DNA from: Plasmodium brasilianum
Lineage: Eukaryota; Apicomplexa; Aconoidasida; Haemosporida; Plasmodiidae
Assembly (NCBI RefSeq): GCF_023973825.1
Contig: NC_090127.1
Coordinates: 2,133,501-2,197,500, forward strand
Length of the DNA: 64,000 nt
Direction: 5' to 3'
Below are positions 23,110 through 35,769 of this stretch, piece by piece; the stretch's first letter is position 1; every line of letters starts with the position of its first letter. Below the pieces are notes generated by a model. That model made no database searches. It was not told where the DNA came from and saw only the letters and a list, made by a program, of their open reading frames with translations. A program made the translations under genes and the position numbers.

Positions 23110-26100
23110 TCACAAGGTACCCACTACTAAGTGATGAATGTTTCTCTCAAAAATTTTTTGTATTTGAAAAATTGAATTCTGCGTTTGCTTAAAAAAGCTG
23201 ATATAATTGAACAAGTTGAATAATTTATTATCTGTTTGTACGTGGTTCTTTTTACGTTGAAAAGTGCTATATATAGGTAGTAAGAAATTATGATAAAGGA
23301 ATAATACTAAAAAGAAAAAGTGTATATTCATTGATAATAATGCTTGTGTATCAACCCAGTAGGGTTCACTCTTCTTATCATAATAAATATGAAAATCAGA
23401 TAAATATTTCTGCGCATGATGTAATGTTGTTTGTATGAAATATTTAAAATTCTGTTCTAATCTTGGCATATCCATATGGTCTTTTAAAAATTTAAAATAC
23501 ATGTATAAATAATTTAAAAAACAATGTTTATTCATTATTAATATGCTATATTTCATTTGTGCTTCTAAATATTTTATTGTCTTCACATAAAAGTTTGTAT
23601 TTCTAGCATTATGGTAATTATCATTTTTACCATTTTCTCCGTTTTTCTCATACATTTCTGAGAAGCTTAAATGGTCGAAGCAGTCATTACCCACAATGCT
23701 GAACGAATTCAAAACTGAGATGTGCTTCTTACCATTACCATCGATGTTACTATCATAGTTACTGCCACCACTATCATTATCGCCATTATTACCACCTCCA
23801 TGCACTAACGTTCCCACTTTTCCTCTTTTACAGAGTGATGTATTATTAAAAAGCCTCATTTTGTTGTTATGTTTTTCTTCTCGTAAAAAGCAATTTTTAC
23901 CTTTAAAAATGGCATGATTGTTTTTATTAATTTTGTTAATTTCCTTATATCTCTTCAACTTACGTTTTGGACTTCTCCTATCTGCTGATACTTTCTTTGT
24001 TCTTCTTATGTCTTTTATGTCTAGAACAACTCTCCTTTTTATCTTCGTTTTTGTCTTATTCTTCATCTTACTCACTCGCTTTTTTTTCTTTTTTCTTTCA
24101 CTGTCATCTACATTAATACACTCCTTTTCAAATTTTAATAGCTTTTCTATATCATAATCGTATACGTTAAAAAAGCTTCTGTACGAGTAAAAGTTCTTCA
24201 TACCCCTCTTTTGAATCTTGTGCAAATCATCACAAACGCGCATGTTATTGTTGTAGTTACTGTTAGGAGTGTATGACTCTTTGTGTACATATCTACATAG
24301 CATAACTCCCCTCTTTTCATCATCCTTACTTCTACCTGCTTTTTCCTCCTCTTCATCTTCATCTGTATCTGTATCAGTAATTTCTATATCACAGTATAAA
24401 GATTTACTATAATACATGTTGTCTATGCGACATATTAGTGTAACACCATTATTTTCATATACTTCTTCATTTAAAGTAATTCCGAATGGGCTTTCATATG
24501 TACTTTTCTCTTTACAATTATTTCCTCGTGTTCCCTTGTTCATTAAATTCCTTCGAAACATGAATATCATTCCATTTTTAAAAAAAATATATATATACAT
24601 GTAACTGTAGAAGAAGTACCTTTTCCGGTATATGAAATCGTAAAGCAAATCGTACCCACAGATGTTTCCCAAGAAGACTCCGTCCACGTAGTTCTTCTCG
24701 CTTATACCGCTTATACCGCTTATACCGCTTATGCCGCTTATACCGCTTATGCCGCTTATACCGCTTATACCGCTTATACCACTTCTTCTCTTGTTGTTAT
24801 TCCTACCGTTTTCCCTTTTTTCTTGTTGTTCTATTTTTTTTAATTTTTTTAATTTTTTTTTTTTTTTTCTAGCGAATTTCTGCTCTTTCTTCCCTTTAAA
24901 GGATTCATACAATCACTTGGAGAGTGCAACAATTCGCTAGGATTATATGAAGTAAATTCTTCCTCCTTCTTTATTTCTATGTTACTCTGAATAGAAGAAG
25001 TAAAATTCCTTTGTGTGCCTTTTGCCCCTACTACTGGTTCCTCTCCCTCCCCCACTGCTGCTTCATCACCTACGGGAAAATTTCCCCCTACTGTTCCTTC
25101 TTTCCCTGCTACTGTTCCTTCTTTCCCTGCTACTGTTCCTTCTTTCCCTGCTACTGTTCCTTCTTTCCCTGCTACTGTTCCTTCTTTCTCTGCTACTGTT
25201 CCTTCTTTCTCTGCTACTATTCCTTCTTTCTCTGCTACAGTTTCTTGTTCCTTTGTTTCTGTTTTTTCTCCCCCCATTACAGTTTCAAACCCTAGGGAAA
25301 AACTTTGCCCTACTATTGGTTCTTCTTTCCATACTGTTGTTCCTCCTCCGTGCCCTTTTGTCCTTTCACTGATCAATCTCTTTCCCTTTTTCTTTTTTCG
25401 TGCAGAATTTTTCAAGATACCTCTTTTTTCAACAGTAACTTCAGATTCATCATTAATAAAATTAAAATGATCATAGAAGGTTATATTTTGTATTAGCAAT
25501 TTTATATCTGCTTCGTCCTGTCCGTCGTCCTGCTCGTCATACTGCTCATCATTATGTTCTCCCTCCTTCGCTCTGCTCACGAACCTCCCCTTTGGATGCT
25601 GAGCACGCTTCTCCCTCTTTGCATTTGTCAAAAGTTGCTTTATTTCTCTTTTTCTCTGCATAATGACTTCTTTTTCATAATTTTTTATAAATTTTTTTTT
25701 TCTTTTTTCATCCACATTGATGAAATTATCATTACGTATTTTCTCTACGATACTCATCTTAATGCTTTCTACATCTGTGTCTAATTTAGATATATCAAAG
25801 AAGTATAACAGTGAAACATTACAGTAGTTGAGTAGTTGATATACATAAAATAGCTCATTATTATGTGTATAAAGAAAGGTATACACATTCTTGTCGATGT
25901 CGAAACGTTTTATTATTCGAATATCATACACCTTAGTAAGGGGTAGTACATAATCCTGTACAAGTAGTTTACTCTCTATATTAAATATATTCAATAAATA
26001 ATAATTATATTTAAAACTTATCACAAAAAGGTACGTGTCGAAAAATAAATGTTTAACCATCTTTCCAGATAGCTCGTCCTCCCACAACAGGTACAAACAT

Positions 26101-29100
26101 TTCCTGCTAAACAAGTTCTTATAATCATCATAGCTATGGTTAATGCGACCACTGTAACAGCGGTAGTTACTACGATCATTGTAATCCTTGCGAGTGTAGT
26201 TACCATCATAACTAATACCACTATTATCATTTCTCACTCCAATATTGCGCAGACAAGTAACAGTACAATTTTCACCTCTGTTGTCGAAAAAAAAAATTTT
26301 GTCCATGTATTTTTCAAAATATACATTATTATCAATGAAAGGAAAGCCTTTCCCCCCCTCTATATTTTTTATTCCCTTACCATTAGAATTATTGTCGTAG
26401 TAGTTGTCCTTCATCAAGTTGTTTGCATTACCCGAATTGTAGAAATCAACGAAATTTACATCATCATCATTATCATTATCATGATAATTATTACCATTGT
26501 AATTACAATTACTGACACCATTACCATCACTATCACTACCATGCATCGAGTTACTCTTCTTGAAAAATTTGGTTGATTCAATGTTTTTTTTATTTTTATA
26601 GGTATTGTTCAATTTATTCTTCCTCAACTTCGAGTTAATCCAGCTTTTGTGAGAATTATTACGCGGATTGTTGCACTGATCATTACACATATTGTTGATC
26701 ACATTATTGCGCATATCCTCGTAGTGCTCCTTTTTCACATCAAGGAGCATCCTATCGTCTTCATCTAACGGACGATCATCTGTCAGGTGATAATATTCTT
26801 CTCTATCCATACGATCTATACCATCTGCATTCATTTCGTATTCTCTTCCTTGGTGTCTACTTCCTTGATAATTTGTCATCTCCTCCACTTCATACCGATA
26901 GTCTTTCATACTTTCAAACCCTCCATATATCCCCTCCTCCTCCTGTTCTATCGTCCCATTTTCTTCCATTCCTTCTTCTATAAATTGTTCAAACCCGTCT
27001 TGAGTCCATTGCTCATCCTCCGCTTCGTTCTCGTTCTCGTTTTCGTTTTCTTCTTCGTTTTCTTCTTCGTTTTCTTCCTCATTTTCTTCCTCATTTTCTT
27101 CTTCATTTTCTCCTTCATTTTCTTGTTCTCCTTCCTGTTCTTCTTCTAGTTCTTCTACCGGATCCACTCCTTGTATAATTTCCTCGTTATCCCTCTCATC
27201 CTCTTCTTCCTCGTCATATGCGTATATATTTCCCTCTTCAATCTTCTTGATCATATATTTTTTCACTCGTTCCGCATCAGACGCATATGCCGCTGTACCC
27301 ACTGCACCCTCATTTTTCTCCTTATCTTTCTTAACAAACACGTTAACAACCTTCTGATCGCGGTTTATACTTGAAAAGTGTATTTCTGTTTTTCCCTTTT
27401 TCATTGGAGTTCCCTTTTTAGACATATCTTGCGCATCGAACACACTCTCACTCTGGAAAATTCTTTTGTTCATTTTCTTTTTTTTTCTTATCACGTTACT
27501 GTCATAGTTATTTCCATGGTTACTACTTCTGTTATTAATATTTTTACTATCACTAATACAGTTACTTTTATTGCTATTTCTGTTAGTACTTCCTTCTATT
27601 GTTATCTGTTTACCGTCCTCTTCCCTATTATTATTTTTTACTGAATTCATGAAGTCTTTTTCTATCTTAACATTCGCTTTAGTCAAATTTTTACTCTTTC
27701 CATGTTTAGCACACGGATCGTTTATACTTTCGTTCGCATAATTCTTCAAAATACCATTTGATTTCGTCAACTCGATGTTGTTCACTTCATTTGAGGAGAA
27801 TGAATTGTTATTCTTATTTTTCTTTTTATTTTCATTATGTATACTTTTCTTTTGACAATCTTTTTGTGTCTCTTTTTGAAGCTCTTTTTTTTTCTTTAAA
27901 TTATTTGAATTTAAATCATCTTTATTTTTTTTTGATACATTTTTAGTGCCTTGCTCTACCTCATTATCTTTCTCATCGAACGGATTACACAGTTCCGCAT
28001 GTGGATTGAAATTTTCCCATTCCATATCTGAGTTGTTCGTATGTTTATTCTTCTTCGGGCTTTTTTTGTTCTTCTTTCTTTGTTCTTTATTCGTGTGTTT
28101 GTTTCGGTCCTTTTTCGACACCTTCTTTTTTTCTTTCCTTTTTCCTCCCCTCTCAACCGTATTTTCGTCCTTATTATCCTCCTTATTCTCTCCCTTAATT
28201 TGCGCTTCTTTTACCATTTCCTTTTCCCCCTCCTTCCCCGATTCTTTAATTTCATCCCTTACAAGTTCCTGTACATGTTCCTCATTCCTTTCCTTCTTTT
28301 CCTTTCGCTTCCCCTCTTTCTTGTCTTTTCGCTTCACTTCTTTCTTATCATTTTGTTTCCCTTCTCTCTTGTCATTTGCCTTTTCGTCTTTTCCTGCATC
28401 CTTCTCTGCATCCTTTTTTTCCCCCTTGTTATCTCTCTTTTTTGATTCCCCCTTCGTACTTTTTTTGTCGTCCTTTTTCTTATCCTTTTTTGTGCTTTTC
28501 TTACCCTCTTTTTTCTCATTAGAACTAATTTTTCTATTTTTTTTTTTTTTTTTGCTATCTATTTGAATGTTTATATTTCCAATACCCGTAGTACCAGCTG
28601 ACGTTTTTTCATTAATAAAATTAGAACTCTCATTAAATTTACTTATTTCTATTTCTTTATTGTGTTCCATATGCTGAAATTTACAAATACCGTCATTTAT
28701 TATTGGTATTGTAGCAACATCGTAGTTTTCCTTATTATAATTATTCCTTATTATATCCAGAATTTTCACGTTAATATTTTTATTTTCGTCTTCGGACAAG
28801 TCTTCCACGTGCAGGGGATTCGGTGGGGAGTACCCCTCATTGCGATCTACACTTCGATTATTATTATTGCTGTTCATATTACTGCTGTTGTGACTGTCAA
28901 CATTGCTACTGTTGTTGCTGCTTTTATTACTACTGACACTACCACTGGCATTACCGCTGCTATTATTTTCACTATTACAGAGTTCATTGTTAACATGGCA
29001 TAACTCCTTCTTATCACTACTGCCATTATTGCAATCGCTTATATTTTGACTGTTCATTACGCTGATTTTTTTGTTATCATCAATATGTTTCTCCAAATTT

Positions 29101-32100
29101 ATGTTTTTCTTCGCACTGTTATTAGTAGCGTTATTGGCACCGTTATTGGCACCGTTATTGACACCGTTATTGGCACCGTTATTGACACCGCTATTTGCAC
29201 CGCTATTGACACCGCTATTTGCACCGCTACTGGCACCGTTATTGACACCGCTATTTGCACCGCTATTAGTGGTATCATCTTTATCGTCATTCTTTCTTTT
29301 ACGTATTTTCTTACTTGTCTTACTTTTTCGTTTGTCGTTGTCACTCTTATTGGACGCATCGTCCTCCTCACTGCCACCATGATCATTTTCCTCGTCCTTT
29401 TTATCATCATCATCGTTATTACCATCGTTATTACCATTGTTATTATCATTGTTATTATCATTGTTATTACCGTCGTTATTACCGTCGTTATTACCATTGT
29501 TATTACCATCGTTATTACCGTCGTTATTACCGTCGTTATTACCGTCGTTATTACCATCGTTATTACCATCGTTATTACCATCGTTATTACCATTGTTATT
29601 ACCATTGTTATTACCATTGTTATTACCATCGTTATTACCGCCGTTATTATCGTTGTTCTTACTGCTGTTATCACCCTTGTTATCGTCATCATTTCCCTTG
29701 TCATTGCTGGCATTTTTCGAGCCTGTCTCCACACCGTCTTTCCCTTCTCCATTTCCACACCCATCACTTCCCTCAACACATACCCTCTTGTAGCTGTCAC
29801 AACCTCCTTTTATTTCACTCATAGAAAAGTAAACACTTTGTCTATCACATGGATCGTTAATCGCACTGATGAATGAGTAATAATCATATGCTGCGATAAA
29901 ATTCAAATTACTACCACTTTTTTTGTAGTGACAAATAAATTTTAAGTATACACACTCTTCACAGATACAATGAAGTCTTTTTATTACAAAATCGATTATT
30001 TTAAAAATAATGCATACGATGGAGTTCACGACAAAAGAAACATTATGCATGCCTACTTGCAACTCCCTGCAGTTTTTTCCCTTTTTCATAAAGAAAAGGG
30101 GGAAAAAGCTGTATGTTTCCCTGGTACTGTTATCGCTGTTATTGCCATTACCGTAGTTATAGCCATTATAACCACCGCTACTTATACCGTCCTTTGCACT
30201 GCTACAGTAACTGCTTTCTCTATCGCTATCACTATTTTTATCATTATTACTCACACTGCTGCAGCTGCCTCTATAGCTATCTCTATTACTATTACTATTA
30301 CTATTAATATTACTATTACTATTAATATTACTATTACTATTAATATTTCTATTACTATTTGTGCCATATCCACAGTTGCTCCTAACAGCACATCTGGTGC
30401 TGTTTCCATTTGCACTGTCAGAGCTACTAGTACGGAATGGGTGTATGGTGCAGCTGAGGATGTGTATGATCTCATGCGATTTCGTATTTTCTATTATATT
30501 GCCATAATCATCATATAAGTACTTAATCTTTGGAGTTATTCTGTTTTTCACTTTTTTGTCTACTACTTTATCTTTTATTTGTTTATTATCCTTTTTTACA
30601 ATTTTTTCATCTATTTCCTTTTCCTCTTTATTAATATCTATTGCTATTTCATTAACTTCTAAATGTACATTATGATAAAAGGGTTTTAAATTAATTTTAT
30701 TTATATTTATTTGTACAATGTACACTGACCCGTTGGACGCTCCGATAACTAATTGGTCATAATTGTCTGACCAGCTTAAATCAACTGCACACGTTTGTTC
30801 TTCTAATAAATTTTGAATAATTAAAAAACATTTTGCATATTTATTTATTCTTTTTTTTTTTTTGAATCTAGCTTTTTATTTCTTTCAAATGAAAGATTTA
30901 CTGTGTTTTTTTTAAACTCAGAATGGTCATTAACAATATGTATAGCTTTTTTTATCCTTTTTAGGAAAATTTTCCATAAGGATATAACTCCATTATCACT
31001 ACATTGACAGTATAAACTGTACAATTTATTCTTTTTAACATCTACAAATACTCTCTGCCCTATTTTTGCTACTCTTATGCAACTCCCATGTCCATCTAAA
31101 AATAGTCTATTTTTGTTTATTTGCTCATTGTTATCTATTTTTAATAATATTCCACAATTTCTTCCATTGTTCGGTATGTGTGTAATAGTGGCATATTTAC
31201 CAAAACTATCAAAATAAATATGACGAATAGTTGGTGTGTCAATATTTTTATATTTCTTGTTCATATTTTCTTCATACATATATTCAAAATATTCTCTTGC
31301 TATATTTTGTGAAGCTGGAAAATCATTTTGCATTGATGTTATACATTCATAGGATTGCGAAGAATTATTTTCATTGTGATCATAACTTTTTTTATTTTGT
31401 ATTATGCATAAATTATTATTGCCTTGTTCAGGATAAATATTTATTTTTTTCCACAAGCACATAATATTATCACTACTTTGAGCAATTATTGAATTATTTG
31501 TTGGATGAAAAGAAACTCCTTTTATATTTTCTGTAGTCCCTTTAACAAACAATTTATGAGATATATACGATTTTTTTAAATTACAAATGTAGACTACTCC
31601 TTTTGAAACTCCACACACCACATGTTCATTATCGCGTGACCAGGCAAGGTCGAAAATTTCTCCATTCTCATGTATTTTTATGCACCTCGTCATTTTCCAT
31701 TCTTCCTTATTATAACTATTCAATGAATTGCACAACACATTTGTAGTGCTCTGCTTAACAATATTGTTATTGCTATCTTTTATTATAGCATTATTTTTTA
31801 TTTCTTCTATATTCTTTTTAATGGTATTTTTATTTATATCCAATTCATAACATACTAATGTTCCCCCACTATCACAGCTAGCCAAAAATTGACCATTAAA
31901 ACTCCACCTGATCGTGTTAATGTAAACTAATTTATGATCATTACTTATGAACAAAAGCTCAATTTTTATTTTACTGTTTTTTAAATTTGTATCATACAAA
32001 GGAATATGATAAATTTTTATTTGATGAAGGCTGGAAATAGCCAATCTATTTAAATTAGTACATGGTTGAAAGTCTAGGCTTGTGATCTTTTCATTTTCCG

Positions 32101-32128
32101 AATTTAAATTCAATTTTTCAATATACAT
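23110..32128 (-). CDS. HIRA: Giant HIRA-like histone chaperone, frame broken twice at A runs
   Basis: HIRA deposits histone H3.3 independently of replication. Three overlapping frames make up the gene: 32128-30845, then to 24849, then to 23110. The first has WD40 repeats in HIRA/CAF-1-p60 order (WKMTRCIKIHENGEIFDLAW, SSDNIMCLWKK, CSDNGVISLWKIFLKRIKKA). The last WD40 strand (CAVDLSWSDNYDQL, GASNGSVYIVQI) lies in the second frame. The two join if the A13 run at 30851-30863 gains one base. The second frame then carries about 1,500 low-complexity residues (SGANSGVN, GNNDGNN, EEENEEEN and EKEGTVA repeats), followed by a Hira-domain-like block (LLWEDELSGKMVKHLFF, VQDYVLPL). The third frame (joined at A16, 24853-24868) continues with GITLNEEVYENNGVTLI and a C-terminal segment starting YLEAQMKYSILIMNKHCF, like the HIRA C-terminus. 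Rejoined length is about 3,006 residues, against about 1,000 in animals. CAF-1 p60 is the main alternative, but it lacks the Hira domain. Confidence 0.82.
24700..24782 (-). repeat. 9-bp coding repeat (Ile-Ser-Gly) in the HIRA-like gene
   Basis: About nine tandem copies of ATAAGCGGT or ATAAGCGGC on the minus strand encode I-S-G. They lie shortly after the second frame break. Confidence 0.85.
25085..25250 (-). repeat. 24-bp coding repeat in the HIRA-like gene
   Basis: About seven copies encode the octapeptide (A/G)(E/G)KEGTVA in the tail of the second frame. Confidence 0.85.
26995..27130 (-). repeat. Glu/Asn coding repeat in the HIRA-like gene
   Basis: Repeats of the NEEENEEE type form a strongly acidic block between the WD40 region and the Hira-like domain. 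Confidence 0.85.
29095..29665 (-). repeat. Asn/Asp/Gly and Ser/Gly/Ala/Asn coding repeats in the HIRA-like gene
   Basis: Two adjacent arrays lie after the WD40 region. About 29405-29660 encodes GNNDGNNNGNN units (12-base period). About 29120-29270 encodes NSGANSGVNNGA units. Both lie in the disordered linker, and the alternative-frame translations are artefacts. Confidence 0.9.
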
Positions 32129-33007
32129 TTTGTGAGTTCAGAGGGAAAAAAGAAAAAAAAAAAAAAGGGAGGCAACTGTTCAGAAGAGTTGCTTACTTTT
32201 TTGTGGCAAACTCTATTTACATAAAAAAAAAAAAAAAAAAAAAATCAAGCATAGGTTGTTAAGCAATACGTTTGTACATAAATGTATATATACATATACA
32301 TATATCAATTGTATATATACGTTTTTATGTACATATATATATATATGCATATACGCACATAAATACAGTGCGCGCATGTTTTACATTCTTGTATATACTT
32401 ACAAACATATATATATATATATATATACATGCCCCAATACATGCATAAATAATAAATACATACATGCATAAATGCATACATAAATACATACACATAACAT
32501 ACAAACATAAATAAATGCATGAATAAAAATATACTTAAACACGCGCATAAATACTTTCACAAATATATGCATTCATTCGAAAGGATATGTGCATATAACG
32601 AGTATACTTCTCAAAAACTAAAGAATTCTTCGCTTGAAAAAAAAAAATAAATAAATAAAATAAAAGGAAAAAAGGGGAAAAAAAGTGAACGAAATAAAAT
32701 GTTACAAGCTTTAAAAAATAAAATAAAATAACAGTGCTAATAATAAGGATAATAATGGAAACAACGAAACTAATGATAATGATTATGATAATGCCGATAT
32801 GACGATATGATGGTAATTACGATAACGATGGAAATTGTAAAGAAGCCTTTAATTTTAAATTAAAAAAAAAAAAAATTTCTTCCATTTCGTCAACACTGTT
32901 TTTAAAAAAGAAGAGCCAAAATAGCTTTTTTTTTTTTTTGGCGTGCTTTCCTGCACATTTACAATTACATAGTGAGCGTCCATTTGGTTTACGTTTTTGT
33001 ATGTATG

Positions 33008-33051
<44 letters not shown>

Positions 33052-33346
33052 AGCTTATACATATGTATGTGTACACGTATAGCACGCGTCCTAAGTACAT
33101 TACTATTAAATGCATATGCACACTTCTTGACTTAGAAGTCATATTATAATTTATACTCATATATATGACACATGTTTAAAAATTCCTGTAGATTAGCATA
33201 TAAATTGTAATATAGTTTTGACTAGTTCTGCTACACTACTTAACTCTCCTCTGGTTTAAGTAATATCATGTATTCTTAAAAATTAAAAGCCCAAAATGGT
33301 AACTGTGTTATCCTTTTAAAGATATTACAATATGTACGTATGCATG

Positions 33347-33430
<84 letters not shown>

Positions 33431-34517
33431 TAAGAAGGAATACTTAGCAAGTTGAGCACCTATTTTAACTTTACTCATTGCTATTATTCTTTTATTGCGT
33501 TTTACTGGGTGTTACTAGGTTTTATTTTAATTTTTTTATTTTATTATATTTGTTCATGCTTTGCTATGTTTTACCATGCTTCATATCATGCTATTTTCTA
33601 TTTTTACATATTTCACTTCTCAATCTCGAAGGAGCAAATAAAATTCATTTCTCTTTCTTCTTGCGTCTTCCTTTTTGAATTTTAGCAAAATATTGTTTTT
33701 TTCTTTTTATGATCCGAATCATGTTTTAAAATATTACAAAAATGGGGTTTTTACTGATGAAACAAGCGTTAATGCTCGCACATACGTGTTTATATGTATG
33801 CATATATATACATGCATAAATTCAGTATGCGTAACATGTAAGTAGTCCTCGTAGCTCATTCTTTTCATTATAAGGAAAAATGAAAGTACGTTGTCGTTTC
33901 TAAAGTTTCTCTTCGCGCATATCCGCTTTTCCTTTAAAACGTTTTTTCCTTTCCTTTTTTAAAAAAATCTGTAAACTTTTAGATCTGTCAAAATGTGCAA
34001 GGAAAAAAAAAAAAATATAAAAATAGTAAAAAAAATGATAAAAAAAAATATTAACAAAATAGTAAAAAAATGATAAAAAAAATATTAACAAAATATTAAC
34101 AAAATATTAACAAAATAATAACAAAATAGTAAAAAAATATTAACAAAATATTAACAAAATATTAACAAAATATTAACAAAATATTAACAAAATATTAACA
34201 AAATATTAACAAAATAATAACAAAATAGTAAAAAAATATTAACAAAATATTAACAAAATAGTAAAAAAATGATAAAAAAATATTAACAGTAAGGTAACGA
34301 AATAATAATGAAAAAAAAAAATGGGATTATCAGATTAACGCATGCTTGTCTATTTATGGAATTTACATACAAGACAAAAGTGCAGTTATATGTGTATGTA
34401 CGTGCCTGCACATGTACACAAACATTTGTAGAAAACTGCACAAGTAACATATGCTGAACATAAAATGAAAACAAATAAGGATGGAATGCAAATGAGATCA
34501 TTTATCAACTTTCTGCT
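32129..34517. other. Intergenic region upstream of the HIRA-like gene
   Basis: No gene is supported. The region contains (TA)n tracts at about 32400-32430, 33009-33048 and 33350-33393, the last followed by about 36 T. It also has GCATAAATACATACA-type repeats at 32440-32530, A-rich blocks at 32640-32735 and 32863-32878, and the 11-bp array described separately. The HIRA promoter should lie in its left part. Confidence 0.5.
34040..34290. repeat. 11-bp AAAATATTAAC array
   Basis: About 20 tandem copies of AAAATATTAAC and variants (AAAATAGTAAA, AAATGATAAA) are present. A second array of the same unit family occurs at 34976-35190, on the other side of two candidate exons. Confidence 0.85.
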
Positions 34518-34914
34518 TTACCCTTTTGTCGATGAGGAGTGAGCCTGTATGGTTTCCTCCTTTAACTCCTTTATCTTCAAATTATTTTTCTGTAAACAAA
34601 ATAAAAAAAGAATAAAACAATATAAAATAAAACGAAATAATAAAAACTCGGGAGATAACTTCTTGTATGTATGTTGTCATTATTTATTGGAAAAATAGGA
34701 AAAGACAAAATTTCCATTATCCACAACTGACTAATATACATGCACGTACAGCGATGTACACGTATATGCAAATACGCACATGGACAGAAGATTGAGGTCT
34801 CATATATTCTTGCAGTTCATCGTTTAAATATTTGTTTCGGTTTAGTGTTTTCGTGTTCTCCCCATTCTGCAGCTCCGGAAATTTAGCATTTTTACAAATG
34901 TAAAAGGAGTGCTC
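34518..34914 (-). CDS. Two probable 3' exons, attachment to the upstream gene uncertain
   Basis: Two minus-strand segments look like exons. The first is 34914-34780 (acceptor GTGCACAG, 45 codons starting EHSFYICKNAKFPELQ, donor CAT/GTGCGT). The second is 34589-34518 (acceptor TTTACAG, KNNLKIKELKEETIQ..., stop). Both are in phase 0 and have coding-like composition amid A/T repeats. They could be the true 3' end of the multi-exon gene at 35353-40351 if its last exon splices early at AAA/GTTAAA. Otherwise they belong to an unidentified transcript. Confidence 0.45.
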
Positions 34915-34918
34915 CTGT

Positions 34919-34965
<47 letters not shown>

Positions 34966-34975
34966 GAAGAATAAA

Positions 34976-35190
34976 AATAATAATAAAAAAAATATTAACA
35001 AAATAGTAAAAAAATGATAAAAAAAATATTAACAAAATAGTTAAAAAATGATAAAAAAAATATTAACAAAATAGTAAAAAAATGATAAAAAAAATATTAA
35101 CAAAAAAGTTATGATAAAATATTAACAAAAAAATTATGATAAAAAAAATATTAACAAAAAAATTATGATAAAAAAAATATTAACAATAAA
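34976..35190. repeat. A-rich AATATTAACAAAATAGT array
   Basis: Tandem and interspersed copies of AAAAAATATTAACAAAATAG alternate with AATGATAAA. Together with the array at 34040-34290 it flanks the two candidate terminal exons, so the two arrays may derive from one array or from duplication. Confidence 0.8.
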
Positions 35191-35352
35191 AATAAAGATA
35201 AAAAATCGGAATAAGGATATGAAAGAAAACTCAACAAAACAAAGCAGTAACGCGAAATAAAACATAATAGGCAAAAAAAAAAAAAAAAAAAAAAAAAAGG
35301 CAATAGGGAAGGCCCCTTTCCCCACAAGAGTGCACGTTGCACTAAATTTTGT

Positions 35353-35738
35353 TTATTTAATTTTTTTTTCAAAATATTTCTTAGCCTTTTTAACTTTTAA
35401 TTCTTTCTTATCCCGCTCAATGAGGTTCTTCCTTTCTTCTTCAATATCTTCTAACGTAACTCCCTTGTGAGCTAAAAGAGAAAAAAGGAACAGAGTTTTA
35501 CACAATTACACATTTTAAGGTTTTTATATTCTTTTATTATTTACTCATTTGTTCTTCATTTAATCTTCTCCTTATATTGTATGTGTGTGTATATATGCGG
35601 TCGTTTGCCTCTTTCTCTGCATTTTGCAAAAAAAAAAAAAAAAAGAGAGAAGTGTTAACTACGAAGCTCTATATTGACGCAGAATCGTACTGAAATATTT
35701 GCGCCTTCATATGTATAGATTTATACATATATATTTAC

Positions 35739-35769
<31 letters not shown>

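Noticed and set aside
27946..28566. 206-codon plus-strand frame rich in Phe, Leu and Ser
   Set aside because: It is antisense to the Lys-rich part of the HIRA-like gene and has no independent coding signs.
29046..29876. Plus-strand frames of 103-276 codons opposite the HIRA-like gene
   Set aside because: They are antisense shadows of the Asn/Gly/Asp repeat; their Val/Ile/Thr or Leu-rich content follows from the repeat.
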